NCBI RefSeq assembly: GCF_023347295.1
Contig: NZ_CP094469.1
Span: 62,001 to 126,000, forward strand
Length of the DNA stretch: 64,000 nucleotides
Origin: Faecalibacterium sp. I3-3-33
GTDB taxonomy: Bacteria; Bacillota; Clostridia; Oscillospirales; Ruminococcaceae
Reading direction: 5' to 3'
Position numbers and translations under genes: made by a program. Under the pieces are notes generated by a model that had not been told where the DNA came from, searched no databases, and worked only from the letters and a program-made list of their open reading frames with translations. Below are positions 16,883 through 25,090 of this stretch, piece by piece (the first letter of the stretch is position 1; every line of letters starts with the position of its first letter).

Positions 16883-17692
16883 ATGTTTGTTACCGCACTG
16901 CTTCTGGGTCTGGTTGGCGTGTTCTGTATTCTGGACTCGCGCATTCTGGGCCGCATGAACTTCGAGCGTCCGCTCATCACCTGCACCATCGTCGGTGCGC
17001 TGCTGGGTGATCTGCAGACCGGTCTGACCCTTGGCGCATCCATCGAGCTGATGAGCCTTGGCATCGTGAACATCGGCGCAGCAGCACCCCCGGACATGAA
17101 CATGGCTGCCATCATCTGCGCAGCTTTTGCCATCCTGACCGATGCTTCTGCCGAGACTGCACTGGCGCTGGCCATCCCCATCGCTGTTCTGGGCCAGATG
17201 CTGGGCGTGCTGATGCGCACCATCCTGTCCAACCTGACCCACGTTGCCGACCACGCCATTGCAGAAGGCAAGTTCCGCAAGGCATGGAGCATGCACATCG
17301 TCTGGGGCACACTGCTGTACAGCCTGATGTACTTCATCCCCATCTTCCTGTCCGTCTACTTCGGCACGGATCTGGTGCAGAAGATCGTGGCTTTCATCCC
17401 CGCATGGCTGACCGATGGCCTGAACCTCGGCAGTAAGTTCCTTACCGCTTACGGTATTGCCCTGCTGCTGTCCACCATGCTCAACCGTGATCTGACCGTT
17501 TACTTCCTGCTGGGCTTCTTCTTTGTAGGCTATCTGGGTCTGGATGTCACCGCTGTGGCGATCTTCGCCGCAATTCTGGCTGTGATCCTGACCGGTCTGA
17601 AGTATGGCAAGGGCGCACCTGCCGCAGCCGCTGCCGGTGCAGCTGCTGCCAACCCGGACTACGACCCGCTGGAAGATGACGATGATCTTTGA
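16883..17692 (+). CDS. PTS system mannose-family EIIC component
   Basis: The 269-residue membrane protein matches the sorbose-specific EIIC family: an early LLGDLQTGLTLGASIELMSLG motif and several hydrophobic helices, ending in an Ala-rich then acidic tail (DYDPLEDDDDL). AAGGAGG lies 9 bases before the ATG. It forms the membrane channel together with EIID, encoded 15 bases downstream. Confidence 0.9.
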   Translation: MFVTALLLGLVGVFCILDSRILGRMNFERPLITCTIVGALLGDLQTGLTLGASIELMSLGIVNIGAAAPPDMNMAAIICAAFAILTDASAETALALAIPIAVLGQMLGVLMRTILSNLTHVADHAIAEGKFRKAWSMHIVWGTLLYSLMYFIPIFLSVYFGTDLVQKIVAFIPAWLTDGLNLGSKFLTAYGIALLLSTMLNRDLTVYFLLGFFFVGYLGLDVTAVAIFAAILAVILTGLKYGKGAPAAAAAGAAAANPDYDPLEDDDDL

Positions 17693-17707
17693 TAGGAGGA
17701 AGCTGAA

Positions 17708-18544
17708 ATGAGCAACGCAACCAAGACTGCAAAGCGCAGCGACTTCAAGAAATACTTCCAGTTCATGTGGCGCTCCCTGAACATTCAGGCCTCCTGGAAC
17801 TACGAACGTCAGATGAACATGGGCTTTTTGTACGGCATCGCTCCCACGCTGGACGAGCTGTACCCCAACGAGAACGACCCCGAGCAGCTGGCGCACAAAA
17901 AGGAAGCCTACGAGCGCGAGATGGCGTTCTACAACTGCACCCCGCAGACCAGTGCCTTTACGCTGGGTCTGGCTGCCTCCATGGAAGAGCAGTACGCCGC
18001 CGACCGTGAGAACTTCAACCCGGAGACCATCAACGCCGTCAAGACCTCGCTGATGGGCCCCCTGTCCGGTGTGGGCGACTCCTTCTTCCAGGGCACTGTC
18101 CGCCTGATCGCTTTTGGTCTGGGCATCTCTCTGGCACAGCAGGGCAGCGTTCTGGGCCCCATTCTGGCTATGATCATCTCCATCGTCCCCTCGGTGCTGA
18201 TTACATGGTTTGCCGGTAAGCTGGGCTACACCATGGGCAGCAAGTACCTGACCAAGCTCAACGGCGGCATGATGGACAAGCTGATGTACGTCTGTGGCAT
18301 CGTAGGCCTGATGGTCATTGGTGCCATGGTGGCAAGCATGGTGGGTCTGACCACCCCCATCACCTTCGCAAGCACCGGTCTGGTGCTGCAGGATGTGCTG
18401 AACAGCATTCTGCCGAACCTTCTGAACCTTGGCATCGTGATGCTGATGTACACCCTGATCCGCAAAAAGGTCAAGACCGGCTGGCTGCTGGGCATCTGCA
18501 TCGTGGGCGGTGTTGCCATCAACGCCCTTGGTCTGTTGGTGTAA
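17708..18544 (+). CDS. PTS system mannose-family EIID component
   Basis: The 278-residue protein shows family features: an N-terminal FMWRSLNIQASWNYERQMNMGF, the PLSGVGDSFFQGT motif, and C-terminal helices. AGGAGG precedes the ATG. EIID is found only in the mannose/sorbose PTS class and completes the transporter. The substrate must be inferred from the downstream SIS protein and is probably an Amadori compound or amino sugar. Confidence 0.9.
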   Translation: MSNATKTAKRSDFKKYFQFMWRSLNIQASWNYERQMNMGFLYGIAPTLDELYPNENDPEQLAHKKEAYEREMAFYNCTPQTSAFTLGLAASMEEQYAADRENFNPETINAVKTSLMGPLSGVGDSFFQGTVRLIAFGLGISLAQQGSVLGPILAMIISIVPSVLITWFAGKLGYTMGSKYLTKLNGGMMDKLMYVCGIVGLMVIGAMVASMVGLTTPITFASTGLVLQDVLNSILPNLLNLGIVMLMYTLIRKKVKTGWLLGICIVGGVAINALGLLV

Positions 18545-18631
18545 CCGGGTTTCCGGCTTACATAGATATCCGTACGCCTGTAATTTGTGATTCATCAGAA
18601 CAAAAAGAAAAATAATTTGGAGGATTGCATT

Positions 18632-19615
18632 ATGTATAACATTGATCTGGCAAACGTCAAGTCCATCGTGGCAGACATCGTGGCAAAGCACAACGTGGAG
18701 AACGTGGCCTTTGTTGGCTGCGGCGCTTCCAAGGCAGAGCTGTACCCCGCAAAGTACTTCCTGGCAAACTGCAGCAAGAAGCTTCGTGTGGCACACTACA
18801 CCGCCAACGAGTTCAACTACGATACCCCCGATTGGCTGGGCGACACCACCGTGGTCATCACCGCTTCTCTGGGCGGCAGCACCCCTGAGACCGTCAAGGC
18901 CAACAGCGTGGCAAAGGCCGCCGGTGCAACCGTTGTCAGCGTTACCCACGCTGCCGGTTCTGCCCTGACCAAGGAAGCTGACTACACCATCGTCCACGGC
19001 TTTGAGGCAAACTACGCCGCCAAGCTGGAAAAGATGGGCTACGTTCTGGCACTGGCTGTGGAGATCTTGCAGCAGGTGGAAGGCTTCGACAAGTACGACA
19101 AGATGATCGAGGGCCTGACCAACGTGTTCGAGGCTGCCGAGAACGCTGCCAACTCTGCCCGCAAGTCTGCCAAGGAGTTCGCTGAGAAGTACAAGGACGC
19201 TCCCGTCGTTTACGTCATGTCCAGCGGCGCTTCCATGGAGGTCGCTTACTCCACCTCCATCTGCCTGATGATGGAGATGCAGTGGGTCAACTCCGGCTCC
19301 TTCCACAGCGGCGAGTTCTTCCACGGCCCCTTCGAGATCGTGGACAAGGACGTGCCCTTCATCCTGCTGATGAACGATGGCAAGACCCGTCCCGTGGATG
19401 CCCGCGCACTGACCTTCCTGCACCGCTTCGATGCTCTGACCACCGTGGTGGATGCAAAGGATTACGGTCTGGGCAATGCTGTGGACAGCAGCGTCATCAC
19501 CTACTTCAACCCGCTGATGCACACCGCTGTCTTCCGTGTCTATGCTGAGGAGCTGTCCTACGTCCGTCAGCATCCGCTGACCCTGCGCCGCTATATGTGG
19601 AAGCTGGAGTACTAA
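18632..19615 (+). CDS. SIS-domain sugar-amine phosphate enzyme, probably a fructoselysine/glucoselysine-6-phosphate deglycase
   Basis: The 327-residue protein has two sugar-isomerase (SIS) domains (about 15-150 and 185-310). It contains FVGCGASKAE, TASLGGSTPET and the HSGEFFHGPFEIV stretch where catalytic Glu and His lie in this family, and ends LRRYMWKLEY. The overall layout and C-terminus resemble FrlB/GfrF deglycases, which cleave fructoselysine-6-phosphate to glucose-6-phosphate and lysine. It follows the PTS genes as gfrF follows gfrABCD in Salmonella. GGAGG lies 9 bases before the ATG. An AgaS-type amino-sugar isomerase/deaminase is the main alternative. Confidence 0.72.
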   Translation: MYNIDLANVKSIVADIVAKHNVENVAFVGCGASKAELYPAKYFLANCSKKLRVAHYTANEFNYDTPDWLGDTTVVITASLGGSTPETVKANSVAKAAGATVVSVTHAAGSALTKEADYTIVHGFEANYAAKLEKMGYVLALAVEILQQVEGFDKYDKMIEGLTNVFEAAENAANSARKSAKEFAEKYKDAPVVYVMSSGASMEVAYSTSICLMMEMQWVNSGSFHSGEFFHGPFEIVDKDVPFILLMNDGKTRPVDARALTFLHRFDALTTVVDAKDYGLGNAVDSSVITYFNPLMHTAVFRVYAEELSYVRQHPLTLRRYMWKLEY

Positions 19616-19646
19616 GCGGTCATCCGGGATCAATAGACCCATGCTT

Positions 19647-19675
19647 GGGGGAGGGGCTTGCCCCTCCCCCTTTTT
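19647..19675 (+). terminator. Rho-independent terminator after the SIS gene
   Basis: A perfect 10-bp GC stem (GGGGGAGGGG, loop CTTG, CCCCTCCCCC) is followed by TTTTT. It ends or attenuates the PTS-SIS transcript before the HAD gene. Confidence 0.9.
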
Positions 19676-19695
19676 GATGAAGAGGGAAATGAAGA

Positions 19696-20322
19696 ATGAT
19701 TGAAGCAGTGATTTTTGATATGGATGGGGTGCTGGCGGATACGGAATACTACTACGAGAACCGCCGTAAAAACTTTCTGCTGGAAAACGGCATCCCTATC
19801 CCGGAGGGCAACTTCATCGGCTCCAACGAAAAAGCCATCTGGGAAGCGCTTGTTCCCAACGACCCTGTGCGCCGTCAGGAGATGCTGATGGCTTACCGGG
19901 AGTACCGCAAGGCTCGCCCCACCCCCTATGACAAGCTCACCGACCCGCAGGCAGAGCCACTGATGAATGCGCTCCGCAGCCGTGGGCTGAAGGTGGCGGT
20001 GGCGTCCTCCAGCGCAGCGCCGGATATCATGAAGATGCTTACGGAGGGCGGGCTGAAGGCGATGGTGGATTTCGCCTTCAGCGGCGAGGACTGCGCCGCC
20101 CATAAGCCTGCGCCGGACATCTATCTCAAGGCGCTGAAGGCACTGGGGCTGACGGCAGACAAGGCCATTGCGGTGGAGGATTCTCCCACAGGCATTGCCT
20201 CCGCAAAGGCAGCAGGACTGAAGGTGCTGGCGCTGAAACCCCGCCACGGCGAGCCGCTGGACCAGTCCGCCGCAGACTGCATCATCACCCAGCTGATGGA
20301 TGTGGCGGAGCACCTGGACTGA
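19696..20322 (+). CDS. HAD-superfamily phosphatase/phosphoglucomutase-like hydrolase
   Basis: The 208-residue protein begins with the HAD nucleophile motif VIFDMDGVLADTE. It has a helical cap, then VASSSA (motif II), KPAPDIY (motif III Lys) and VEDSPTGIASA (motif IV). The proportions match beta-phosphoglucomutase-like subfamily I enzymes that act on sugar phosphates. It lies after a terminator but on the same strand as the PTS operon, and could detoxify accumulated sugar phosphate. The real substrate is not readable. Confidence 0.85.
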   Translation: MIEAVIFDMDGVLADTEYYYENRRKNFLLENGIPIPEGNFIGSNEKAIWEALVPNDPVRRQEMLMAYREYRKARPTPYDKLTDPQAEPLMNALRSRGLKVAVASSSAAPDIMKMLTEGGLKAMVDFAFSGEDCAAHKPAPDIYLKALKALGLTADKAIAVEDSPTGIASAKAAGLKVLALKPRHGEPLDQSAADCIITQLMDVAEHLD

Positions 20323-20323
20323 G

Positions 20324-21217
20324 ATGGAAGCGATCAAGAACGGTCTGTGCAAAAACCTGACCCCGGCACAGCTGTGGAGCGGCGCACGGTTTTTTCTGCT
20401 GCTGAATCTGAGCCTGATCATTTGTGCGGCGGCACTGAACTTTTACTGCGCCCCCAACCACTTTGTATTTGGCGGCACCACAGGTCTTTCCGTTGTGCTG
20501 GCTACCTGCTTTCCGGCGTTGAGCGTCAGCACCTTTATGTGGATCACCAATGCGGTGCTGGATGTGCTGGGCTGCGTCTTTCTGGGGATAAAGGCCATGG
20601 GATGGACGCTGTACTCCTCCTTCATGCTCAGCTTTTACTCCAGTATGTGCGAAAAGCTGTTTCCCATGTCCCAGCCTTTAACGGATGACACCTTGCTGGA
20701 GCTGTGCTTTGCGGTGGCGCTGCCGGCCCTTGCCAGCGGCATTGTGTTCAACATCGGGGCATCCACCGGCGGAACCGAGATCGTGGCGATGATCTTACAC
20801 AAGTACATCAAGGTGGAGATCGGCAGGGCTCTTCTGCTCAGCGATATCGGCACGGTGCTGTTTGCGGCTTGCATTTACGGCCCGCAGACCGGGATGTACT
20901 GCGTGCTGGGGCTCATCGGGCGCAGCACCATCGTGGATACCGCCATCGAGAGCCTGAACCTCCGCAAGGTGTGTACGGTCATCACCTCAAGGCCGGAGCC
21001 CATCCGGCGTTTCGTTACGGAAACACTGGGGCGCACAGCGACCCAGCAGGACGCCACCGGCGTGTACACCGGCGAGCCCCGCACCATGATCATGGTGGCG
21101 CTGACCCGGCGGCAGGCAGGGCTGCTGCGGGATTTCCTGCGCAGGGAGGATCCGGAGGCTTTTTTGACCATCGTTAACTCCAGCGAGATCATCGGCAAAG
21201 GGTTCCAGTCGGTCTGA
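20324..21217 (+). CDS. YitT-family membrane protein (DUF161/DUF2179)
   Basis: The 297-residue product has five or six hydrophobic segments in the first 200 residues with the family motif GGTTGLSVVLAT, and a C-terminal soluble DUF2179-type domain (about 215-295). The ATG at 20324 follows the HAD stop by one base, so the two are cotranslated. The family is common in Firmicutes; its transport function is unresolved. It is the last cargo gene in this run. Confidence 0.82.
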   Translation: MEAIKNGLCKNLTPAQLWSGARFFLLLNLSLIICAAALNFYCAPNHFVFGGTTGLSVVLATCFPALSVSTFMWITNAVLDVLGCVFLGIKAMGWTLYSSFMLSFYSSMCEKLFPMSQPLTDDTLLELCFAVALPALASGIVFNIGASTGGTEIVAMILHKYIKVEIGRALLLSDIGTVLFAACIYGPQTGMYCVLGLIGRSTIVDTAIESLNLRKVCTVITSRPEPIRRFVTETLGRTATQQDATGVYTGEPRTMIMVALTRRQAGLLRDFLRREDPEAFLTIVNSSEIIGKGFQSV

Positions 21218-21226
21218 AAATGCAGA

Positions 21227-21266
21227 ATGCCCGCCCACTCTGGCTTTTCCACAGATGGGCGGGCAT
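21227..21266 (+). terminator. Hairpin terminator after YitT
   Basis: An 11-bp perfect stem (ATGCCCGCCCA and its complement) with an 18-base loop lies 10 bases past the YitT stop. The T-run is short (CATTTATAT), so it may be a weak or bidirectional terminator. Confidence 0.6.
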
Positions 21267-21407
21267 CATTTATATGGTAAATGGTGATTTACGCTGACTT
21301 TCTGGGATTTACGCTGAATTTACGCTGACTTGGTATGGTTTGCGCTGAATTTGCGCTGAGAAACGCGCGCCGCGCGATTAGCGATTTTGCCGCGCGTTTT
21401 CTGCGGC

Positions 21408-21656
21408 TCAGTCCTCCAGCCTGCCATGGTCACATCCCAGCGACAGGTAGTGCCCCATCTCCCCTCCCAGCACCATCTGTGCATACTCCAAGGGCTTATT
21501 ATACAGCAGCCAGTCCAGTTCTGCCCGCTGTGCCGGGGTGTTGCCGTACTCGTCCTCCACGGCGATGCAGTCGATGGCAAGAGTGGTGCCATCTTCGAAC
21601 CGGGCTTCCACTTGGTTGGTGTCCATGTTATAGCGGCAGGTAAGCAATTTATTCAT
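21408..21656 (-). CDS. Small conserved protein at the right end of IME1 (DUF6061-like)
   Basis: The 82-residue acidic protein begins MNKLLTCRYNMDTNQVEARF. A near-identical protein (about six differences) lies in the same place and orientation near the right end of IME2 at 37092-37340. GAGG precedes the ATG at 21656. I recognise it only as a small uncharacterised family seen in gut Firmicutes. Its fixed position next to the right arm sites suggests a backbone role, such as regulation of excision or maintenance, but nothing in the sequence proves this. Confidence 0.7.
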   Translation of the reverse strand: MNKLLTCRYNMDTNQVEARFEDGTTLAIDCIAVEDEYGNTPAQRAELDWLLYNKPLEYAQMVLGGEMGHYLSLGCDHGRLED

Positions 21657-21838
21657 GGTGAACCTCATTTCTATATCAAACGGTGTCTGTTCGGATGTCC
21701 TAAACCCTGCCATAGAACCGGTGTCTCATGTAAGATTGTTGTTTGGATAAAACTGGAAGATTTTGCACAATAAATACCGTTGAAATCCAGCTTTTGGGGC
21801 TGTGCGAAACAGCCTGTTTTGCCGGGCTGATTTTGGCG

Positions 21839-21930
21839 CTGCACACTTTTGCACATTTTCTGCACATCGCAAGGATGGATAACAGGTGCAAAGACGTGCA
21901 AGCAATGCAAAGGATGCAACAGAATAACAA
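21839..21930 (+). repeat. Arm-type integrase binding sites, right end of IME1
   Basis: CTGCACACTTTTGCACAT at 21839-21856 repeats the left-end 18-mer exactly, followed by TGCACAT at 21861. GTGCAAGCAATGCAA near 21896-21930 is the reverse-complement relative of the second left-end motif. The pairing with 7829-7896 defines the element ends. Confidence 0.65.
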
Positions 21931-22008
21931 CGGCAAAGTAACGTTAATTCGATTAAAATGACGTTTTAGCGTTAAATGATGAAATGGATAAAATGCGCCA
22001 TTCGGTTC

Positions 22009-22096
22009 CTACGAATCAGTAGGCCGGGGGTTCGAGTCCCTTCCATCGCACCAGAAAATGCCGTGAAATCGAAAGATTTCATGGCTTTTTTGTTTT
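22009..22096 (+). other. IME1/IME2 junction: tRNA-Arg(ACG) 3' fragment plus terminator
   Basis: Bases 22009-22053 read as the 3' part of a tRNA from the anticodon loop (CTACGAA, anticodon ACG) through TTCGAGT and the acceptor strand to CCA. The 5' anticodon stem that should pair with TCAGT is absent, so no functional tRNA is formed here. The same 45 bases recur at 37611-37655. Bases 22048-22096 repeat 7769-7817 exactly, including a hairpin terminator. This is the expected product of an integrase target site duplicated in a tandem array: right end of IME1 and left end of IME2. Confidence 0.82.
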
Positions 22097-22106
22097 GTTA
22101 GCCACG

Positions 22107-22138
22107 AGTGCACGGTTTCTGCACGGTTTTTGCACGGT
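22107..22138 (+). repeat. Arm-type integrase binding sites, left end of IME2
   Basis: Three copies of TGCACGG spaced 11-12 bases apart form a 32-base block identical to 37439-37470 at the other end. The sequence differs from the IME1 arm repeats (TGCACACTTT), which fits two integrases with different arm specificity. Confidence 0.7.
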
Positions 22139-22203
22139 GGGTGTTATCCATGTCCGATTATGTAGGGCGCTGTATTGCATTGCAATCAGTGCCCTTTTTT
22201 GCA

Positions 22204-23592
22204 TCAGGTGAGCAGGGCTAGGCGGAGCTTTGCCTTCATTTCCGGGTCGGCATCCTTGAGCAATTCCAAAAGAGCCGTCATGGAGATGGTGGGTTCGCCT
22301 GCGGCGGGTACAGCCTGCGGGCTGGGGGTGTCGGGCTTGGCATAGAAGCCGCTTTCAAACTTCTTGCCCAGCTCCACACGGGAGGACTGCTGAATATGAG
22401 CGTAGGTGTTCACCAGCATATCCGCACTGGCGTGACCTGTGGTCCCCTGCACCGCCTTGATGTCGCCGCCGGAGATCATCAACTGGTAGGTGGCACTGGA
22501 ATACCGCAGACCGTGAAAGACGATGCGCGGGAACTCCGGGTGTGCGTCCTGCCATTTCAGGAACTTTTTGCGGATGAGCACCGGCTCCACCGCCAGACCG
22601 TTGGGCAGTCGCAGCAGCATCCCGCTGTTGCGGTACCGCTCCGGGTCGAGGGCTTCTTCCCGTTTCAAGCGTTCCAGCCACTGCTTCAGTTCCTCCCGCA
22701 GAGCGGCGGTCATAAAGATGGTGCGGCAGGAAGCTTCGGTCTTGGTGTCCTTCAGGATAAGGAAGGTCTTGCTGCCCTCCAGCTTGTCCGGGAAGATGCG
22801 GAGGATGCAGCCCTTGTCCACCTGTGCCAGCGTGTCCTTCTGCACCCGCTGCATGGAACGGTTGACGGTGAAGGTACCCATGCCGTTGGCGGCGTCAAAG
22901 TCGATGTCCTCTGGGGTCAGACCTGCCACCTCCCCTTCCCGCAGCGCACCCACCAGCGTCAGGTGCACCGCCAGATGCAGGATGGGGTCCTCCATGCTGT
23001 CCAGTGCTGCCCGCATCTCGTCCACCTCCCAGATGTTGCGCTCTTGGGTAGTCTTTTTGGGGGCTTCCACCGGGACGGGGCTTTTGATGAGGATGCCCCA
23101 CTCCACCGCCAACAGGAACGAATTGTGCAACAGTTGGTGGACTTCGTGAAGGGTGGTGCCGGAAAGGGTGCGCTTCTGCTGCTTGGGCGAGAGGTCTCGC
23201 CGTTTCCCGCCCACATACTGCCCGCAGGGGGTCTTGCTCAGGGTGTCGTACAGGGCTTCGATGTGGTAGGGCCGCAGCTTCTGCATCTGCATCTCCCCGA
23301 TATAAGGGATGATGAGATTCTGGATGAGCGCCAGATTGGACTGGTAGGTCTTGGGTGCCCACTTGTGCTTGCTGCACTGCTTGGGCAGCCAGTCCATCAG
23401 AAACTCTGCCACTGTCACGGTGGACGGGATCAGGAAGTTGCCGGTCGCCAGCTCATGCTCGATCTGCTTCTGGCGTTTTACCGCCTCCTCTTTCGTGGGA
23501 AAGCTCTCCCATTTGTCGCAGCTCTTGCCGTGCTCGTCCTGATAGGTGTAGCGGACACTGTAAGAGCTGCCGCGTTTCGTGATATATGCCAT
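22204..23592 (-). CDS. int: Tyrosine recombinase/integrase of IME2
   Basis: The 462-residue protein is homologous to the IME1 integrase along its whole length: KRGSSYSVRYTYQDEHGK arm-binding domain, core-binding domain, and catalytic residues in LREGE, HGLRYSSATY, GHAS and NTYAH. It has Tyr where most relatives have the second His of HxxRH. The ATG at 23592 follows AAGGAGG. The stop lies about 108 bases from the left attachment repeat, as in IME1. It should act on the tRNA-Arg 3' end. Confidence 0.92.
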   Translation of the reverse strand: MAYITKRGSSYSVRYTYQDEHGKSCDKWESFPTKEEAVKRQKQIEHELATGNFLIPSTVTVAEFLMDWLPKQCSKHKWAPKTYQSNLALIQNLIIPYIGEMQMQKLRPYHIEALYDTLSKTPCGQYVGGKRRDLSPKQQKRTLSGTTLHEVHQLLHNSFLLAVEWGILIKSPVPVEAPKKTTQERNIWEVDEMRAALDSMEDPILHLAVHLTLVGALREGEVAGLTPEDIDFDAANGMGTFTVNRSMQRVQKDTLAQVDKGCILRIFPDKLEGSKTFLILKDTKTEASCRTIFMTAALREELKQWLERLKREEALDPERYRNSGMLLRLPNGLAVEPVLIRKKFLKWQDAHPEFPRIVFHGLRYSSATYQLMISGGDIKAVQGTTGHASADMLVNTYAHIQQSSRVELGKKFESGFYAKPDTPSPQAVPAAGEPTISMTALLELLKDADPEMKAKLRLALLT

Positions 23593-23607
23593 AGATTTGC
23601 CTCCTTA

Positions 23608-23913
23608 TCAAGCTGCCCGGTGGAGCCACGCATCGAAGCTGTCTTTCGGGATGCGGATGCTTCCGCCTGCCCGCAGGACACGGAACTCGGTGGTGCTGTT
23701 GCACAGGTTGTAGGCGGCACGCTGGCTGATGGCCAGCATCTGCGCGACTTCCTTCACCGTGTACACCAGCTTAGTGGTCTCAGGGCTGTTGGTCGGAGAC
23801 TTGACGGCATTGGTTCGAGTGACCACCTCCATTGTAGCCGGATCAGAGTCCGACCGCAAGAACTTTTTCGTATAATCTAAAGATTTCACATTCTCGTACA
23901 TTTTATCACACAT
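23608..23913 (-). CDS. xis: Excisionase-like helix-turn-helix protein of IME2
   Basis: The 101-residue protein has a C-terminal excisionase-type winged helix (YTVKEVAQMLAISQRAAYNLC...SIRIPKDSFDAWLHRA) closely related to the IME1 protein. The N-terminal 45 residues are unrelated and polar. AAGGAG precedes the ATG at 23913. It lies 15 bases upstream of int, so the two are probably cotranscribed and set the direction of recombination. Confidence 0.8.
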   Translation of the reverse strand: MCDKMYENVKSLDYTKKFLRSDSDPATMEVVTRTNAVKSPTNSPETTKLVYTVKEVAQMLAISQRAAYNLCNSTTEFRVLRAGGSIRIPKDSFDAWLHRAA

Positions 23914-23925
23914 AGGCAGTTCTCC

Positions 23926-24900
23926 TTACTTATCATGGCGCATCGCAGGCTCCTGCGTGCGGTCCTCATAAAATCGAATGACCTCCGGCGGGATGCTGTC
24001 CAGCGTTTTCAGGGCGGCTTCATAGTCCTGCCGCAGCTTAGCATCCTCCAGACGCTTCAAGACGCTCCCTTCCTTCGCTTTGTCCAGCGAGGCAGAGAGC
24101 GTCTTATTTTTCTCTTTCAGCTTTTCGTTTTCGGCGGCAGTCTTGGTGAAGGCCACGTTGTACTTCCGCAGCTGGTCCTTCATCCGTGCCACGTTGGGGA
24201 TATAGCTGTCCAGTACCTTGCTGATCTCTGCCGCACGGCTCTTGCCGTTGAAAGGGGTGATGCCCACCAGCAGGGCATCCAGTTGCTCCTTCTGCTTGGT
24301 CAGTTGGGTCATCTCCTTGAAGATGCGGGGCGGGATGTGCTCCCGCCCGGTCTGGCTGGCACTTTCCCCCCGTTCCAGCTCCGGGTACTGCTTGACCATG
24401 TGCTGCCAGAACTCATCCTGCCACCTCACAAGATTCTTGCGGTTGCCAATGATCTCTTTCGCGCTCAGCCGTCCGTCAGCAGTCAGGGGCACAAAACAGA
24501 GGTGCAGGTGGGGCGTTTTCTCGTCCATGTGGACAACAGCAGAGAGAAAGGTATCCGGGCGCTGTCTGCCCTCCAAAAATTTCAGGGCGTACGCAAAGTA
24601 CGCCCTGATCTCCCGGTTGGTCTTATCCTTGAAAAACTCCGGGCTGGCGGTGACAAGAGCCTCTACCACCCGCACGCTGTCCTTGCGGACACGGCAGTGA
24701 GCCGCCGTGATCATGCGGTCGGCTTCTTCCCGGTACCTGCCCTGCGGCTGCACCAGATGGAGGTTGTAGCGGCTCCGGCTCACATCAATATCCGGGTTGC
24801 TGGCGTACTGCTCCTTGGTGCGCTCGTTGTGGGCTTCGATGGGGCTGATGGCAGGCCCCTTGTACTTTTTGAACCGCAGGATTCCATATTGGGCTTTCAT
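23926..24900 (-). CDS. MobV-family relaxase (Mob/Pre type) of IME2
   Basis: The 324-residue protein shows the plasmid recombination enzyme (Mob_Pre) pattern. It has an N-terminal segment with Asn/Arg residues (SRSRYNLHLV), a histidine triad HMDEKTPHLHLCFVPL near residue 125, and a C-terminal coiled coil. AAGGAGC precedes the ATG at 24900. This relaxase is of a different family from the one in IME1, although the integration genes are homologous. It should nick an oriT in or near the repeat-rich gap upstream. Confidence 0.87.
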   Translation of the reverse strand: MKAQYGILRFKKYKGPAISPIEAHNERTKEQYASNPDIDVSRSRYNLHLVQPQGRYREEADRMITAAHCRVRKDSVRVVEALVTASPEFFKDKTNREIRAYFAYALKFLEGRQRPDTFLSAVVHMDEKTPHLHLCFVPLTADGRLSAKEIIGNRKNLVRWQDEFWQHMVKQYPELERGESASQTGREHIPPRIFKEMTQLTKQKEQLDALLVGITPFNGKSRAAEISKVLDSYIPNVARMKDQLRKYNVAFTKTAAENEKLKEKNKTLSASLDKAKEGSVLKRLEDAKLRQDYEAALKTLDSIPPEVIRFYEDRTQEPAMRHDK

Positions 24901-24920
24901 AGATCACGCTCCTTCTTGGG

Positions 24921-25064
24921 GTGTACAAAAAATCTGTACGGACTTCAAATAACCCGTACGGTCTGTACGGTGTACGGAAATTCGAAATATAAACGATAAC
25001 GCGTTTTAATTTGCTTTTATTTTCCGTACGGGTGCGTACAAGTACAGACCGTACAGGTTGTACG
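24921..25064. repeat. Iteron cluster with GTACGG motifs, candidate origin of IME2
   Basis: At least eight copies or near copies of TGTACGG/CCGTACA lie within about 145 bases, for example TGTACGG at 24935, 24964 and 24971, CCGTACGG at 24954 and 25024, and GTACAAGTACAGACCGTACA near 25036. An AT-rich stretch (24978-25020) sits in the middle and could be the melting region. The cluster lies between the MobV relaxase and the helicase gene, and may hold both oriV and oriT. Confidence 0.6.
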
Positions 25065-25090
25065 AACTTCTTCCGTAAAAAATGCACTTT

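Noticed and set aside
22009..22053. Complete tRNA-Arg gene
   Set aside because: Only the part from the anticodon loop to CCA is present; the preceding bases do not pair with the TCAGT anticodon stem or supply D-arm and 5' acceptor strands.
24921..25064. CRISPR array
   Set aside because: The repeats are only 6-8 bases, unevenly spaced and in both orientations, with no unique spacers or cas genes; iterons explain them better.
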